From positions 1-63,592 of the forward strand of contig JBGVKZ010000012.1 of NCBI GenBank assembly GCA_045124055.1: a DNA stretch of 63,592 bases, given 5' to 3'. The stretch's first letter is position 1, and each line of letters opens with the position of its first letter. This DNA is from CALZKI01 sp045124055 (GTDB lineage: Bacteria > Bacillota > Clostridia > Lachnospirales > Lachnospiraceae). The notes beneath the pieces are model-generated. The model ran no database searches. It was given only the letters and a program-made list of their open reading frames with translations, and had not been told where the DNA came from. This document shows, piece after piece, positions 37,628-45,057 of this stretch. A program made the position numbers and the translations under genes.

Positions 37628-38506
37628 ATGCAGGGAAAAATCATTAAAGGAATCGCCGGATTTTACTATGTGCATACGGAAAATAACAGTGTGTATGAAT
37701 GTAAGGCAAAGGGCGTATTTAGAAAAGATAAGCAAAAACCCTTAGTGGGAGATAATGTTATATTGGATATTCTGGACGAAGAAAAGAAACTTGGCAATAT
37801 TGCATCTATTCTGCCAAGGCAAAATGACCTTATCAGACCTGCGGTAGCCAATGTAGACCAGGCCCTGATTATTTTTGCAGTAACAAAACCGGAACCAAAT
37901 TTCAACTTGTTGGATAGATTTTTGATTTTGATGGAACAAAAGAACCTGCCTTGTATTATATGTTTTAATAAGCAGGATTTGTTTTCTGAAGAAGAGAAGT
38001 GGGAATTATCTAAAATTTATGAAAAAGCGGGGCATACAGTTCTGTTTGTCAGTGCTTTGCGTGAAGAAGGAATGGAACAGCTAAAAGAATTACTTTTTCA
38101 CAAAACAACAACAGTGGCAGGCCCAAGTGGAGTTGGAAAGTCCAGCATCATTAATTGCCTGCAACCGGACGTACAAATGGAAACCGGGGCAATCAGTGAG
38201 AAAATCGAACGTGGAAAGCACACCACAAGACATTCTGAAATCATACCGGTAGATGACCATACTTATTTAGTGGATACTCCGGGCTTTAGTTCCCTTCTTT
38301 TATTTGATTTAGAAAAAGAAGATTTGGCATCTTTTTATTATGAATTTGCAGAATTTGAGCCAGAATGTAAGTTTATTGGTTGTAGCCATATTCAAGAGCC
38401 GGTTTGTGGTGTGAAAGATGCCTTGGAAGAGGGAAAAATTTCTCCTATTCGATATAAAAACTATTGTCTTTTGTATGAGGAATTGGGGAATAAGAAAAAG
38501 TATTAG
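37628..38506 (+). CDS. rsgA: Ribosome small subunit-dependent GTPase RsgA
   Basis: 292 residues. OB fold at the N-terminus, circularly permuted GTPase motifs (FNKQD, then GPSGVGKSSIIN, then DTPGFSS) and a C-terminal zinc cluster (CKFIGCSHIQEPVCGVKDAL). It helps late 30S maturation. In related genomes an epimerase (rpe) and a thiamine pyrophosphokinase usually follow; here the operon stops and accessory DNA begins. Confidence 0.96.
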   Translation: MQGKIIKGIAGFYYVHTENNSVYECKAKGVFRKDKQKPLVGDNVILDILDEEKKLGNIASILPRQNDLIRPAVANVDQALIIFAVTKPEPNFNLLDRFLILMEQKNLPCIICFNKQDLFSEEEKWELSKIYEKAGHTVLFVSALREEGMEQLKELLFHKTTTVAGPSGVGKSSIINCLQPDVQMETGAISEKIERGKHTTRHSEIIPVDDHTYLVDTPGFSSLLLFDLEKEDLASFYYEFAEFEPECKFIGCSHIQEPVCGVKDALEEGKISPIRYKNYCLLYEELGNKKKY

Positions 38507-38533
38507 GAATAAACAAAGGAGATGTAAATAGAT

Positions 38534-38560
38534 ATGAAACTAGGTATCGTTATAAATTGA
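38534..38560 (+). pseudogene. Eight-codon ORF after a strong RBS; possible truncated gene head at an island junction
   Basis: AAAGGAG at about 38515 is followed by an ATG at 38534 and the frame MKLGIVIN, closed by TGA. The position 28 bases after rsgA is where the next operon gene would be expected. The simplest reading is that an insertion near 38550-38560 cut a chromosomal gene just after its start. I cannot name the gene. It could also be a chance ATG. Confidence 0.3.
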
Positions 38561-38887
38561 CGATTTCCATACAAGTTTATATATCTCTATAAAGTCCGAT
38601 AAAGCTTGATATTTCAAGGGATAGAGAGATTTTTGAAAACGATAAAAGTCAATATATCTTTATGTATTTGCTACGGAAATTGGTACGTAATTGGTACGTA
38701 GATATTCTGTGGAATGAGTAAAAAAATGAAATTAGATACGATATCAAAATAATAATACCCAGACAACTGTAAAGAAAGCACTGTCCGAGATATTCGGATA
38801 GTGCTATATTTATATTAAGGATTAAATAGGTATCTGTCGATAAGATTTTGAGGGAAATAATTTTACTAATTATGTTCGGGAGGCAAG
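38561..38887. other. Non-coding region at the probable left end of the island, with an 11-bp tandem repeat
   Basis: No convincing gene lies in these 327 bases. They contain the perfect tandem repeat ATTGGTACGTA at 38679-38689 and 38690-38700, and a terminator-like stem at 38777-38805. Close tandem repeats of this size near an element end resemble arm-type binding sites of tyrosine recombinases. GGGAGG (about 38879) serves the next gene. Confidence 0.45.
38777..38805 (+). terminator. Terminator-like hairpin
   Basis: AGCACT-g-TCCGA pairs with TCGGA-t-AGTGCT, giving 11 paired bases and one mismatch. The following ATATTTATATT is only moderately T-rich, so efficiency is uncertain. Confidence 0.5.
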
Positions 38888-40033
38888 ATGAAGGATTTTA
38901 ATACAGGTTTTACAAATAAATCATACTTTCACATTATTAAGTCCATTGTTGAAGGAATTTACGAACGCAACTTTGATATACGAAAATTTGATTTTAATTT
39001 TCGGGATGACAGTAGTATAAATGCATGTGCAGATTATGATAAGCAGGGTAATTATGATATTCTGAAAATAAATACAGGAACAATAATTGAAATAGTAGCA
39101 TTGATGAAAACTGCATTTGCACAAAGAAATATATTATCTAATTTTGGTAATGCAAATGAAGAAAAAAATGCGATTTATACAGGAGAATATGTATATAGGA
39201 ATAATAAACATGAACTTATCTTTAGAACCCAGAATACTATTGTGGATTCCTGTAGAGAACAATTATCGTTCTATGTAGCATTAATGGCAATACGTTTTGT
39301 TTTTACACACGAAGTTGGACATATTGTGAATGGTCATACAAGATTAATGAATGATTTGTATATGAATTCAAAAATATATATGCGTATGGAAAAAAGTAAT
39401 AATATTATGCAATATTGTTTAGATAGAAGAACTTTGGAAATGGATGCTGATGCAGCGGCAGCAACAAGTTCGATAGATAATATACTGATATTGTATGAAC
39501 AAGACAAAGCCGGCTTAGAAGATATGCAAATCTATAGTATAGAAAATTTGCTTGAATTATGGGGATTTTCAATTGCATGTGTTTTTTTGTTGTTTGAATT
39601 AAATTGCAGAACGAACTATGATTTGAAGTCTTATTATTTACCAAATTCTGCTAGATATATATTGGCAATAGATGCTGCTAGACAAACTTTATTAAGCTAT
39701 AAAAGAAATAAGGTGATATCTTATACTATAGATGTAGAGATGTATGATAAGGCAGTAACAAAAGGCCTAATAGAAGCAGAAAAACTTTTTCTATTGTATA
39801 GTGATGATTTAACATTATCGAAAGACTTATTTAGTAATTGCGAAAAGTTTGAAACTTTTTCTAAAGAAGTGAATGAAAATTGGGACAAAAATTTACGGGA
39901 ACGTTTGAAGAAATATAGTAGAACAGTGTTATTTTCAGAAGAAGAAACAGAACAAGCAGTCATAGATATGAAGATAAAAGAAGAAAACATATTAAGAAGA
40001 GTAATTCGGCAAATCTTAAAAAAAGTCAGATGA
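38888..40033 (+). CDS. HEXXH zinc-metallopeptidase-like protein (Lit-like motif)
   Basis: A 381-residue protein without signal peptide or membrane helix. Residues 136-153 contain FTHEVGHIVNGH, a zincin motif with His141, Glu142 and His145. About 40 residues later TLEMDADAAAA supplies a plausible third ligand. This HExxH plus E-x-DA arrangement occurs in cytosolic metallopeptidases, including the Lit-type phage-exclusion protease family. The rest is AT-rich and unfamiliar. It is the first of three close genes (gaps of 34 bases, then an overlap of 13), with a strong GGGAGG site. A defence role is inference from motif and context. Confidence 0.5.
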   Translation: MKDFNTGFTNKSYFHIIKSIVEGIYERNFDIRKFDFNFRDDSSINACADYDKQGNYDILKINTGTIIEIVALMKTAFAQRNILSNFGNANEEKNAIYTGEYVYRNNKHELIFRTQNTIVDSCREQLSFYVALMAIRFVFTHEVGHIVNGHTRLMNDLYMNSKIYMRMEKSNNIMQYCLDRRTLEMDADAAAATSSIDNILILYEQDKAGLEDMQIYSIENLLELWGFSIACVFLLFELNCRTNYDLKSYYLPNSARYILAIDAARQTLLSYKRNKVISYTIDVEMYDKAVTKGLIEAEKLFLLYSDDLTLSKDLFSNCEKFETFSKEVNENWDKNLRERLKKYSRTVLFSEEETEQAVIDMKIKEENILRRVIRQILKKVR

Positions 40034-40067
40034 TTTTATATGATTTATGGAGTTAAGGGGTCATTAA

Positions 40068-41756
40068 ATGGATAAGATACAAGTGGATTATAATGAATTA
40101 GAAAAAATAATTGATGATTGGATTCCCAATTTATTAAATAAGGAAATTCCAAGATATTCATTTATATTTCATTGTAATTGTGCATATGTTGATGTAGCAA
40201 TTGAGACTGGATGTTTTTTCAGTTCGTCAGAATCTTCAGAAAGATATTTAGTATTTGCATTAAATTACTTAACGCATTTGGCGTATAAATATCTGCTGGA
40301 AGAAGAGGTGTTTTTATATGAAGTAGATGATTCAATTTATGAATATACATATAGACTATTGATGGAAGCATATACATACGCAGAGCTATGTGATATTTTT
40401 CCGAAGTTACATAATAGAAAAGCTTCATTTTCAAAAGAAGGAGATTTGATTATTGTAAATGAAGAAGAACTATGCCGAGAAAGCATGCAACAATATGAAT
40501 ATTATTTGTTAAGAAAACCACTTCATTATATTCTTCAATACGGGTGCGGAAGAACTGCTAAAACAGAGGTAACAAAACGTCAGATGGCAATATTTGAATT
40601 GTATAAAAGTTATTGGAGTGAAAACATATGGAACGATGATTTTGAACCATATTCTGCTATGGAAGGTGGAGGAATACGGGATTACTTAATGATTACAGCA
40701 GCTAAGCGATACATTTTTTTATATGATGCAGATTTTATGGTACGAAAGTTAAGATGGACTCAATTATTGATTTGTTTCTCTAGTGTGGGGGCTTCTCAAA
40801 TAAGAACAATGATTCCGACGGATAATGACGAATTTTATCAACAAGCAATTGAAGACTGCATATATAAGCCTTTAGGAAAAGGAGATTATCCTAAAGCTAA
40901 TTTGGCTGACGCACCTATAATTAGGACAAAAGATGGATGTATGTTTATTAATCCATTTATATTATTATTTAATAACTCTGTTGACACCCAGTTTTTAAAC
41001 TATCTAAGAAGACATGACAATGAACGTTTTTTACAAATTAAAGATAAGATTAAGGAACGTTGCATTCCTGAAGTAGAGTCATGGCTAGATAGAAGGATAA
41101 AAGGATTAAATAAAGTATCAAATTTTGAATTAAAGATTCCTGGTACAAAAAACAAAAGGGAATTTGATTTGCTAGTTTGCGATTCTATGGGAAATGCTTT
41201 ATATATAGAATTTAAGCATTTTTATCTGCCAGAGTCATATTCTGAAAAGTGTAATTTAGACAGTGAATTAATAAAAGCACAGAAAAAGATGAAAGATCAG
41301 CTTTATGCAATAAAAGAAAACAGCGAAGATGTAAAGTGTTTATTAAAATCAGATTGTAGAATCAGTCAGATTGATGGAATAATAGTTTCTTATTTGTACA
41401 CAGGAACAGATGTTGATATTTCAGAGAAGTATCCAATTATTAGTCTATTAACTGTTAAGGAAGCAATCAACACTGCAACAAGTATAAAGGAGATTTATGA
41501 TTTTTGTCAGAAGAGTGAAAAAAAATATGCCGGTGTGCCATTGGTAAAAAAGAATGTTATTAGAGAATATGCAAAAATAAAGTTCAAAATTACAAAAAGG
41601 GTATTTGACCCAGTGTTCGAAAAAAAGGCAAATAAGGCGATTTATGAGCAGGTAGTAAAATCGATAGATGCAGGAGTTGCTTTAAAAAGAGTGAGGTATA
41701 AGGAATTAAGTCTGAATGACGTAGTCAATGAGGATAATAATTTATGGAAGAGTTAA
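40068..41756 (+). CDS. PD-(D/E)XK nuclease-like protein
   Basis: A 562-residue cytosolic protein of unknown family. The clearest signal is at about residues 360-385: KREFDLLVCD, then a short loop, then LYIEFKHF. This is the D-x(n)-E-x-K active-site pattern of restriction-endonuclease-like folds, here followed by a Lys/Glu-rich helix and IDGIIVSYLY. The N-terminal two thirds are helical with no known motif. It overlaps the next gene by 13 bases, so the two are translationally coupled. The nuclease assignment rests on the motif alone. Confidence 0.45.
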   Translation: MDKIQVDYNELEKIIDDWIPNLLNKEIPRYSFIFHCNCAYVDVAIETGCFFSSSESSERYLVFALNYLTHLAYKYLLEEEVFLYEVDDSIYEYTYRLLMEAYTYAELCDIFPKLHNRKASFSKEGDLIIVNEEELCRESMQQYEYYLLRKPLHYILQYGCGRTAKTEVTKRQMAIFELYKSYWSENIWNDDFEPYSAMEGGGIRDYLMITAAKRYIFLYDADFMVRKLRWTQLLICFSSVGASQIRTMIPTDNDEFYQQAIEDCIYKPLGKGDYPKANLADAPIIRTKDGCMFINPFILLFNNSVDTQFLNYLRRHDNERFLQIKDKIKERCIPEVESWLDRRIKGLNKVSNFELKIPGTKNKREFDLLVCDSMGNALYIEFKHFYLPESYSEKCNLDSELIKAQKKMKDQLYAIKENSEDVKCLLKSDCRISQIDGIIVSYLYTGTDVDISEKYPIISLLTVKEAINTATSIKEIYDFCQKSEKKYAGVPLVKKNVIREYAKIKFKITKRVFDPVFEKKANKAIYEQVVKSIDAGVALKRVRYKELSLNDVVNEDNNLWKS

Positions 41757-42769
41757 GTAAGAAAATAAATGTGCAAAATAAAGTTAAAATAGCTAGACAA
41801 GGTGCAAAACCTAAATATTGTCTCCTTTGTGGAAAGGAAATAAATCAAATTTGTAATTCACATTCAGTTCCATATATGGTTTTGAATACATTGGCGGAAG
41901 AAGGTATGTTATATAATAAAAATAAAGTTGCCGAGATTAGCTATTTTAAGTGTGAGGACGGTATAAAACGTACAGGTACATTTCACTATATTTGTAGAGA
42001 GTGTGATGGTAAAGAATTTGCAGATTATGAAAATCCAGAAACTATATTAACAAAACCCAATGACTTAATGATGGCCGAAATTGCTATAAAAAATTTATTG
42101 TTGATGATAAGTCAAAAAAAGTATGAAAGGGAGCTTTACGAAAATGATATACAGTATCTACCATTTGTTAATATTCAGCAAATGCTAAAAGGGAATGAAT
42201 TGGATACTAGAGATTATTTGAATGATTTAGAATTCTTTAAGCAGATTAAGGCAGGAAGAGTAGAATATGGTTTTCAAATTGCATATTGGGAAGTACTTCC
42301 TTTTGTTTGTCCAATAGCTGTTCAAGGAACTTTTACAATATATAAAGATATGAAGGGAAACCAAATTATCGACCCATATGATTTTGATGAAAAAAAGAAA
42401 AATCAATCCGTCCATCTTTGCGTATTTCCTTTTAATGGAGCTACCGTAATATTACTTTTTTATCATAAGCGTGACAAAGCATATAAACAGTTGTGGCATC
42501 AGATAAATTCTTCTAAGAGAGAGGATGTTTTGAAGTACATAAACTATTTGGTTTTTGCTCTTACAGATAACTTCTTTTTTTCAAAATCTATAAGCGAAAC
42601 TATTTTGAAGGATGATGCATTTGTGAGGCTTAGTAGGGAATACATGGAGCAACCCAACTATGGTTTGCCCGCAATTAATGAAAAAGATTATAAATATTTG
42701 TCGAATAAGCCAGTATCCGCTGATGAATTACCGCTGATTTTTGATGAGAAGTATGCTATAAAACAGTAA
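41744..42769 (+). CDS. CxxC zinc-ribbon/HNH-like protein, last gene of a three-gene cassette
   Basis: A 341-residue protein with YCLLCGKEI (Cys26, Cys29), then CNSHSVPYMVLN (His40), then HYICRECDGKEF (Cys84, Cys87). Two CxxC knuckles bracketing an SHxxP segment recall HNH/treble-clef nucleases, although the catalytic His pattern is not fully canonical. The C-terminal ~230 residues are unfamiliar. It overlaps the nuclease-like gene, and a terminator lies 136 bases downstream. A DNA- or RNA-binding or cutting role is plausible but unproven. Confidence 0.45.
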   Translation: MEELSKKINVQNKVKIARQGAKPKYCLLCGKEINQICNSHSVPYMVLNTLAEEGMLYNKNKVAEISYFKCEDGIKRTGTFHYICRECDGKEFADYENPETILTKPNDLMMAEIAIKNLLLMISQKKYERELYENDIQYLPFVNIQQMLKGNELDTRDYLNDLEFFKQIKAGRVEYGFQIAYWEVLPFVCPIAVQGTFTIYKDMKGNQIIDPYDFDEKKKNQSVHLCVFPFNGATVILLFYHKRDKAYKQLWHQINSSKREDVLKYINYLVFALTDNFFFSKSISETILKDDAFVRLSREYMEQPNYGLPAINEKDYKYLSNKPVSADELPLIFDEKYAIKQ

Positions 42770-42904
42770 ATATCGGTAGTTAGTTGGAAAATTAGTATTT
42801 TAATACAATTTGAGTAATTGTGCATGATCGATAAATAAAACAATTTAATAGATGAATGAAATTTAGGTTGTATTAGAGAAATGTCGCTTTTATATTGAAT
42901 ATAG

Positions 42905-42933
42905 GGTGCTATCAATTGCTGGTAGTACCTTTT
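42905..42933 (+). terminator. Terminator after the three-gene cassette
   Basis: GGTGCTATC pairs with GGTAGTACC (nine pairs, two of them G-U) around a 7-base loop, followed by TTTTC. Confidence 0.65.
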
Positions 42934-42987
42934 CATTTCATGAAATTATTCTCAACTAGTCTTCAAAAGGATAGTTTGCATATCAAA

Positions 42988-43006
42988 TTGACCTTATAAA
43001 GGTCAA
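42988..43006. repeat. Perfect 8-bp hairpin in a long intergenic region
   Basis: TTGACCTT-ATA-AAGGTCAA. It lies in the 650-base gap between 42770 and 43420 and is followed by an AT-rich stretch containing TATAAT (43027-43032) without a matching -35. It could be an operator or part of the adjacent structured region. Confidence 0.5.
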
Positions 43007-43132
43007 AATCTTATTTTTATCCTAATTATAATTAACTTAACAATTGAACAGCAATTACAGCACGAGAAAATCCGGTTGGAAATCAGAATTCAAATTTATT
43101 GGCGTGAGTTTGAATGAAGTTTTGCGATGAGA

Positions 43133-43329
43133 CTCAGTACCGAGAGGGAAAAGGTGTAGCGAGCACTGATAAGGAAACATCCAGGCGGAGGATAATCACA
43201 CCTACGAGGATTCGCAGTCCTTATCCCTACAACATCTGGCAGGGGAGATAGTGCTTGGAAGAGATTCTGAGGGCGTCGGGTAAGTAGTCGTAAGACGAAA
43301 CGTGCAGTTTGAAATAGTATAGATTTCAA
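43133..43329 (+). ncRNA. Candidate structured RNA upstream of the mobilisation module
   Basis: Nested complementary segments can be read by eye: CTCAG (43133) with CTGAG (43267), inside it AGCACT (43162) with AGTGCT (43250), inside that GGATAA (43190) with TTATCC (43221), closed by AGGA/TCCT (43207/43218). Two further hairpins follow, TCGT/ACGA (43288/43295) and TTGAAA/TTTCAA (43309/43324). No gene occupies the stretch, and it is more GC-rich than the AT-rich cassette before it. It ends about 90 bases before the DUF5688 gene. It may be a leader RNA, an intron or other RNA remnant, or the transfer origin. Confidence 0.4.
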
Positions 43330-43420
43330 GCGTTGTAATTCCCATTCATACGGGCAATGAGGGGCAGAGACCAAAAGTATGAGACAAACATTAACTTTTA
43401 TTTCTATGGAGGAAAACACG

Positions 43421-44497
43421 ATGAATTTTGAAGAATTCAAACAGCAGTTAATGGAAGACCTGAAAGAGGCATTGTCCAGACGAGTAGGAACAGAGATTGC
43501 AGTCGAAGAGAATGAAGTGCATAAGTTGCAACAGGAATCTTATGATGGGATTGTTATCAGAAAGGAAAATGAGTCTATTGGTGTCAATGTAGATGCTACA
43601 AGATTATATTCCGATTTGGAGCAGGGCAGGGCTTATGAGGATGTATTGCATTATGCAGTAGATATTGCTCAGAAAGGCTTTGAGGATGCGCCGAAGATTG
43701 ATATTTCCCAGATTATGAATTACGAGGTGATGAGGCATAGCTTGATTACTCAGTTGATTCCGGTGGCAGGCAATGAAGATATGCTTGCAAATATTCCTCA
43801 TAAACAGATTGAGGATTTAGCATTAGTGTATCGCTTTAGTGTTGGTAGGGATGAGCATGGTCAATCAACTATCCTTGTTAAGAATGATATGTTGGACCGT
43901 TATGGTATCACGGCAGAGCAGCTTCATGAGGATGCGATGATGAGTGCACCACAAATTGAAGCACCATCTATGAAAACACTCTTTGAAACAACCGCAGAGA
44001 TTATGGGAGAAGATTTCTTTGAACTTATGGGTGAAGTAGAACCTGCAATGCCGGGGGTATATGTTTGTACAAATGAATCAAAGCATCACGGAGCATCGGT
44101 ATTGATGTATCCGAATTTTATGGACGAAGTCGCTGATAAACTCGGCGGCGATTTTTATATTATCCCTTCGTCTATCCATGAAACTTTACTTTTCCCTGCA
44201 AAGGATGTAGAAAACTATCATGATCTGGAAGCAATGGTTCGTGAAGTGAATGAAACACAGGTAGCACCGGAAGAACGTCTTTCTGACAATGTATATCATT
44301 ATGATGCCGAAGCAAAAGTATTTGAGCTTGCACAGCATCATGAGGAACGTATTGCTGATATGGAAAAAGATTCCGGAGACAGAGACGAAAAAGCATCCGT
44401 ACTTAAGGATTTAACTGCAAAGAGTAAAGAAGTGGCAGAAAAGGCACCCAAGGAACATGCTTCACCTAAAAAGAGCAGAGCGGAGGAAGCTTTGTAA
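43421..44497 (+). CDS. DUF5688 family protein
   Basis: About 358 residues. The body (NVDATRLYSDLEQG, DISQIMNYEVMRHSLITQLIPVAGN, IPHKQIEDLALVYR, GDFYIIPSSIHETLLFP) matches DUF5688, which I know mainly from mobile elements of Lachnospiraceae; function unknown. The C-terminal ~80 residues are charged and low complexity. GGAGG directly before the ATG at 43421 decides the start. The stop overlaps the next start as TAATG, the first of several coupled junctions. Confidence 0.8.
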   Translation: MNFEEFKQQLMEDLKEALSRRVGTEIAVEENEVHKLQQESYDGIVIRKENESIGVNVDATRLYSDLEQGRAYEDVLHYAVDIAQKGFEDAPKIDISQIMNYEVMRHSLITQLIPVAGNEDMLANIPHKQIEDLALVYRFSVGRDEHGQSTILVKNDMLDRYGITAEQLHEDAMMSAPQIEAPSMKTLFETTAEIMGEDFFELMGEVEPAMPGVYVCTNESKHHGASVLMYPNFMDEVADKLGGDFYIIPSSIHETLLFPAKDVENYHDLEAMVREVNETQVAPEERLSDNVYHYDAEAKVFELAQHHEERIADMEKDSGDRDEKASVLKDLTAKSKEVAEKAPKEHASPKKSRAEEAL

Positions 44498-44718
44498 TGG
44501 GTAATTTGTATGCAGAAGATAAACCGAAGGATTGCCAGTACTGCTACTGGTGGAGTCCACAGAAAAAGAGTTGCATACTTACCAAGGAGCGATGCTATTA
44601 CTTAATTAAAGCTCCGGAGCCTAAGAAAACACCTTGTACCGGATGTCCATATGGTAGGGTACAACCTTGCATCGGATACTGTCTTAAGAAGATAATGGGG
44701 CAGGGAGGTGTAGAATAG
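44497..44718 (+). CDS. Small cysteine-rich protein of the mobilisation module
   Basis: 73 residues with eight cysteines in two sets: CQYC...C...C, then CTGC...C...C. This spacing suggests two zinc sites or an Fe-S cluster. There is no signal peptide. It starts inside the DUF5688 stop codon (TAATG) and ends in TAGTG, which opens the next frame, so its translation is coupled on both sides. Similar small Cys-rich proteins lie between DUF5688 and relaxase genes in related elements; function unknown. Confidence 0.65.
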   Translation: MGNLYAEDKPKDCQYCYWWSPQKKSCILTKERCYYLIKAPEPKKTPCTGCPYGRVQPCIGYCLKKIMGQGGVE

Positions 44719-44813
44719 TGGGATACTATCAAGAACTTATGTTGATAAAGCTTATGCAGGAGTGTCCCATGAATTCTACACATGAAATACCCAAAGGATG
44801 CAGGCAGTGGTAA
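44718..44813 (+). CDS. 31-codon micro-ORF coupled on both sides
   Basis: A GTG at 44718 overlaps the preceding stop (TAGTG). GGGAGG lies 10 bases upstream. The frame encodes VGYYQELMLIKLMQECP and continues to GCRQW, closed by a TAA that overlaps the ATG of the membrane protein (TAATG). The matching overlaps on both sides suggest real translation, either of a short peptide or as a coupling device. It has two Cys and no known homologue to me. Confidence 0.5.
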   Translation: MGYYQELMLIKLMQECPMNSTHEIPKGCRQW

Positions 44814-45049
44814 TGATTCTTGGCATTGTATCTGCACTTGGAAATACATTTATGAAGATGGTCTGCTATATATTAGGACCAATCATGTTGATTCTTGCTG
44901 GATGTGCAGTATACGGATTTTTGACGCAAACTTGGTACAATGTAGGTATTGCACTCGGATGTGAAGTGCTCTGTGGAGCTATCATGTTTGTAGGAGCTTT
45001 TGTGATGGCTGAGGCAGATGTTTTGAAAGATTATTTGTTACATTTATAG
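44813..45049 (+). CDS. Small two- or three-span membrane protein of the mobilisation module
   Basis: 78 residues from the coupled ATG at 44813. The hydrophobic segments MILGIVSALGNTFMKMVCYI, GPIMLILAGCAVYGFL and VGIALGCEVLCGAIMFVGAFV indicate an integral membrane protein. The open frame extends 5 codons upstream (44798) but lacks a proper RBS, and the TAATG junction favours 44813. It sits immediately before the relaxase. It may assist conjugation, but no family is recognised. Confidence 0.6.
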   Translation: MILGIVSALGNTFMKMVCYILGPIMLILAGCAVYGFLTQTWYNVGIALGCEVLCGAIMFVGAFVMAEADVLKDYLLHL

Positions 45050-45057
45050 GAGGATGG

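Noticed and set aside
38679..38700. CRISPR or iteron array
   Set aside because: Only two copies of an 11-bp unit are present, directly adjacent, with no spacers or further repeats.
38848..38876. Promoter TTGAGG-N17-TATGTT before the three-gene cassette
   Set aside because: The -10 would sit about 11 bases before the start codon and leave almost no room for the leader and RBS.
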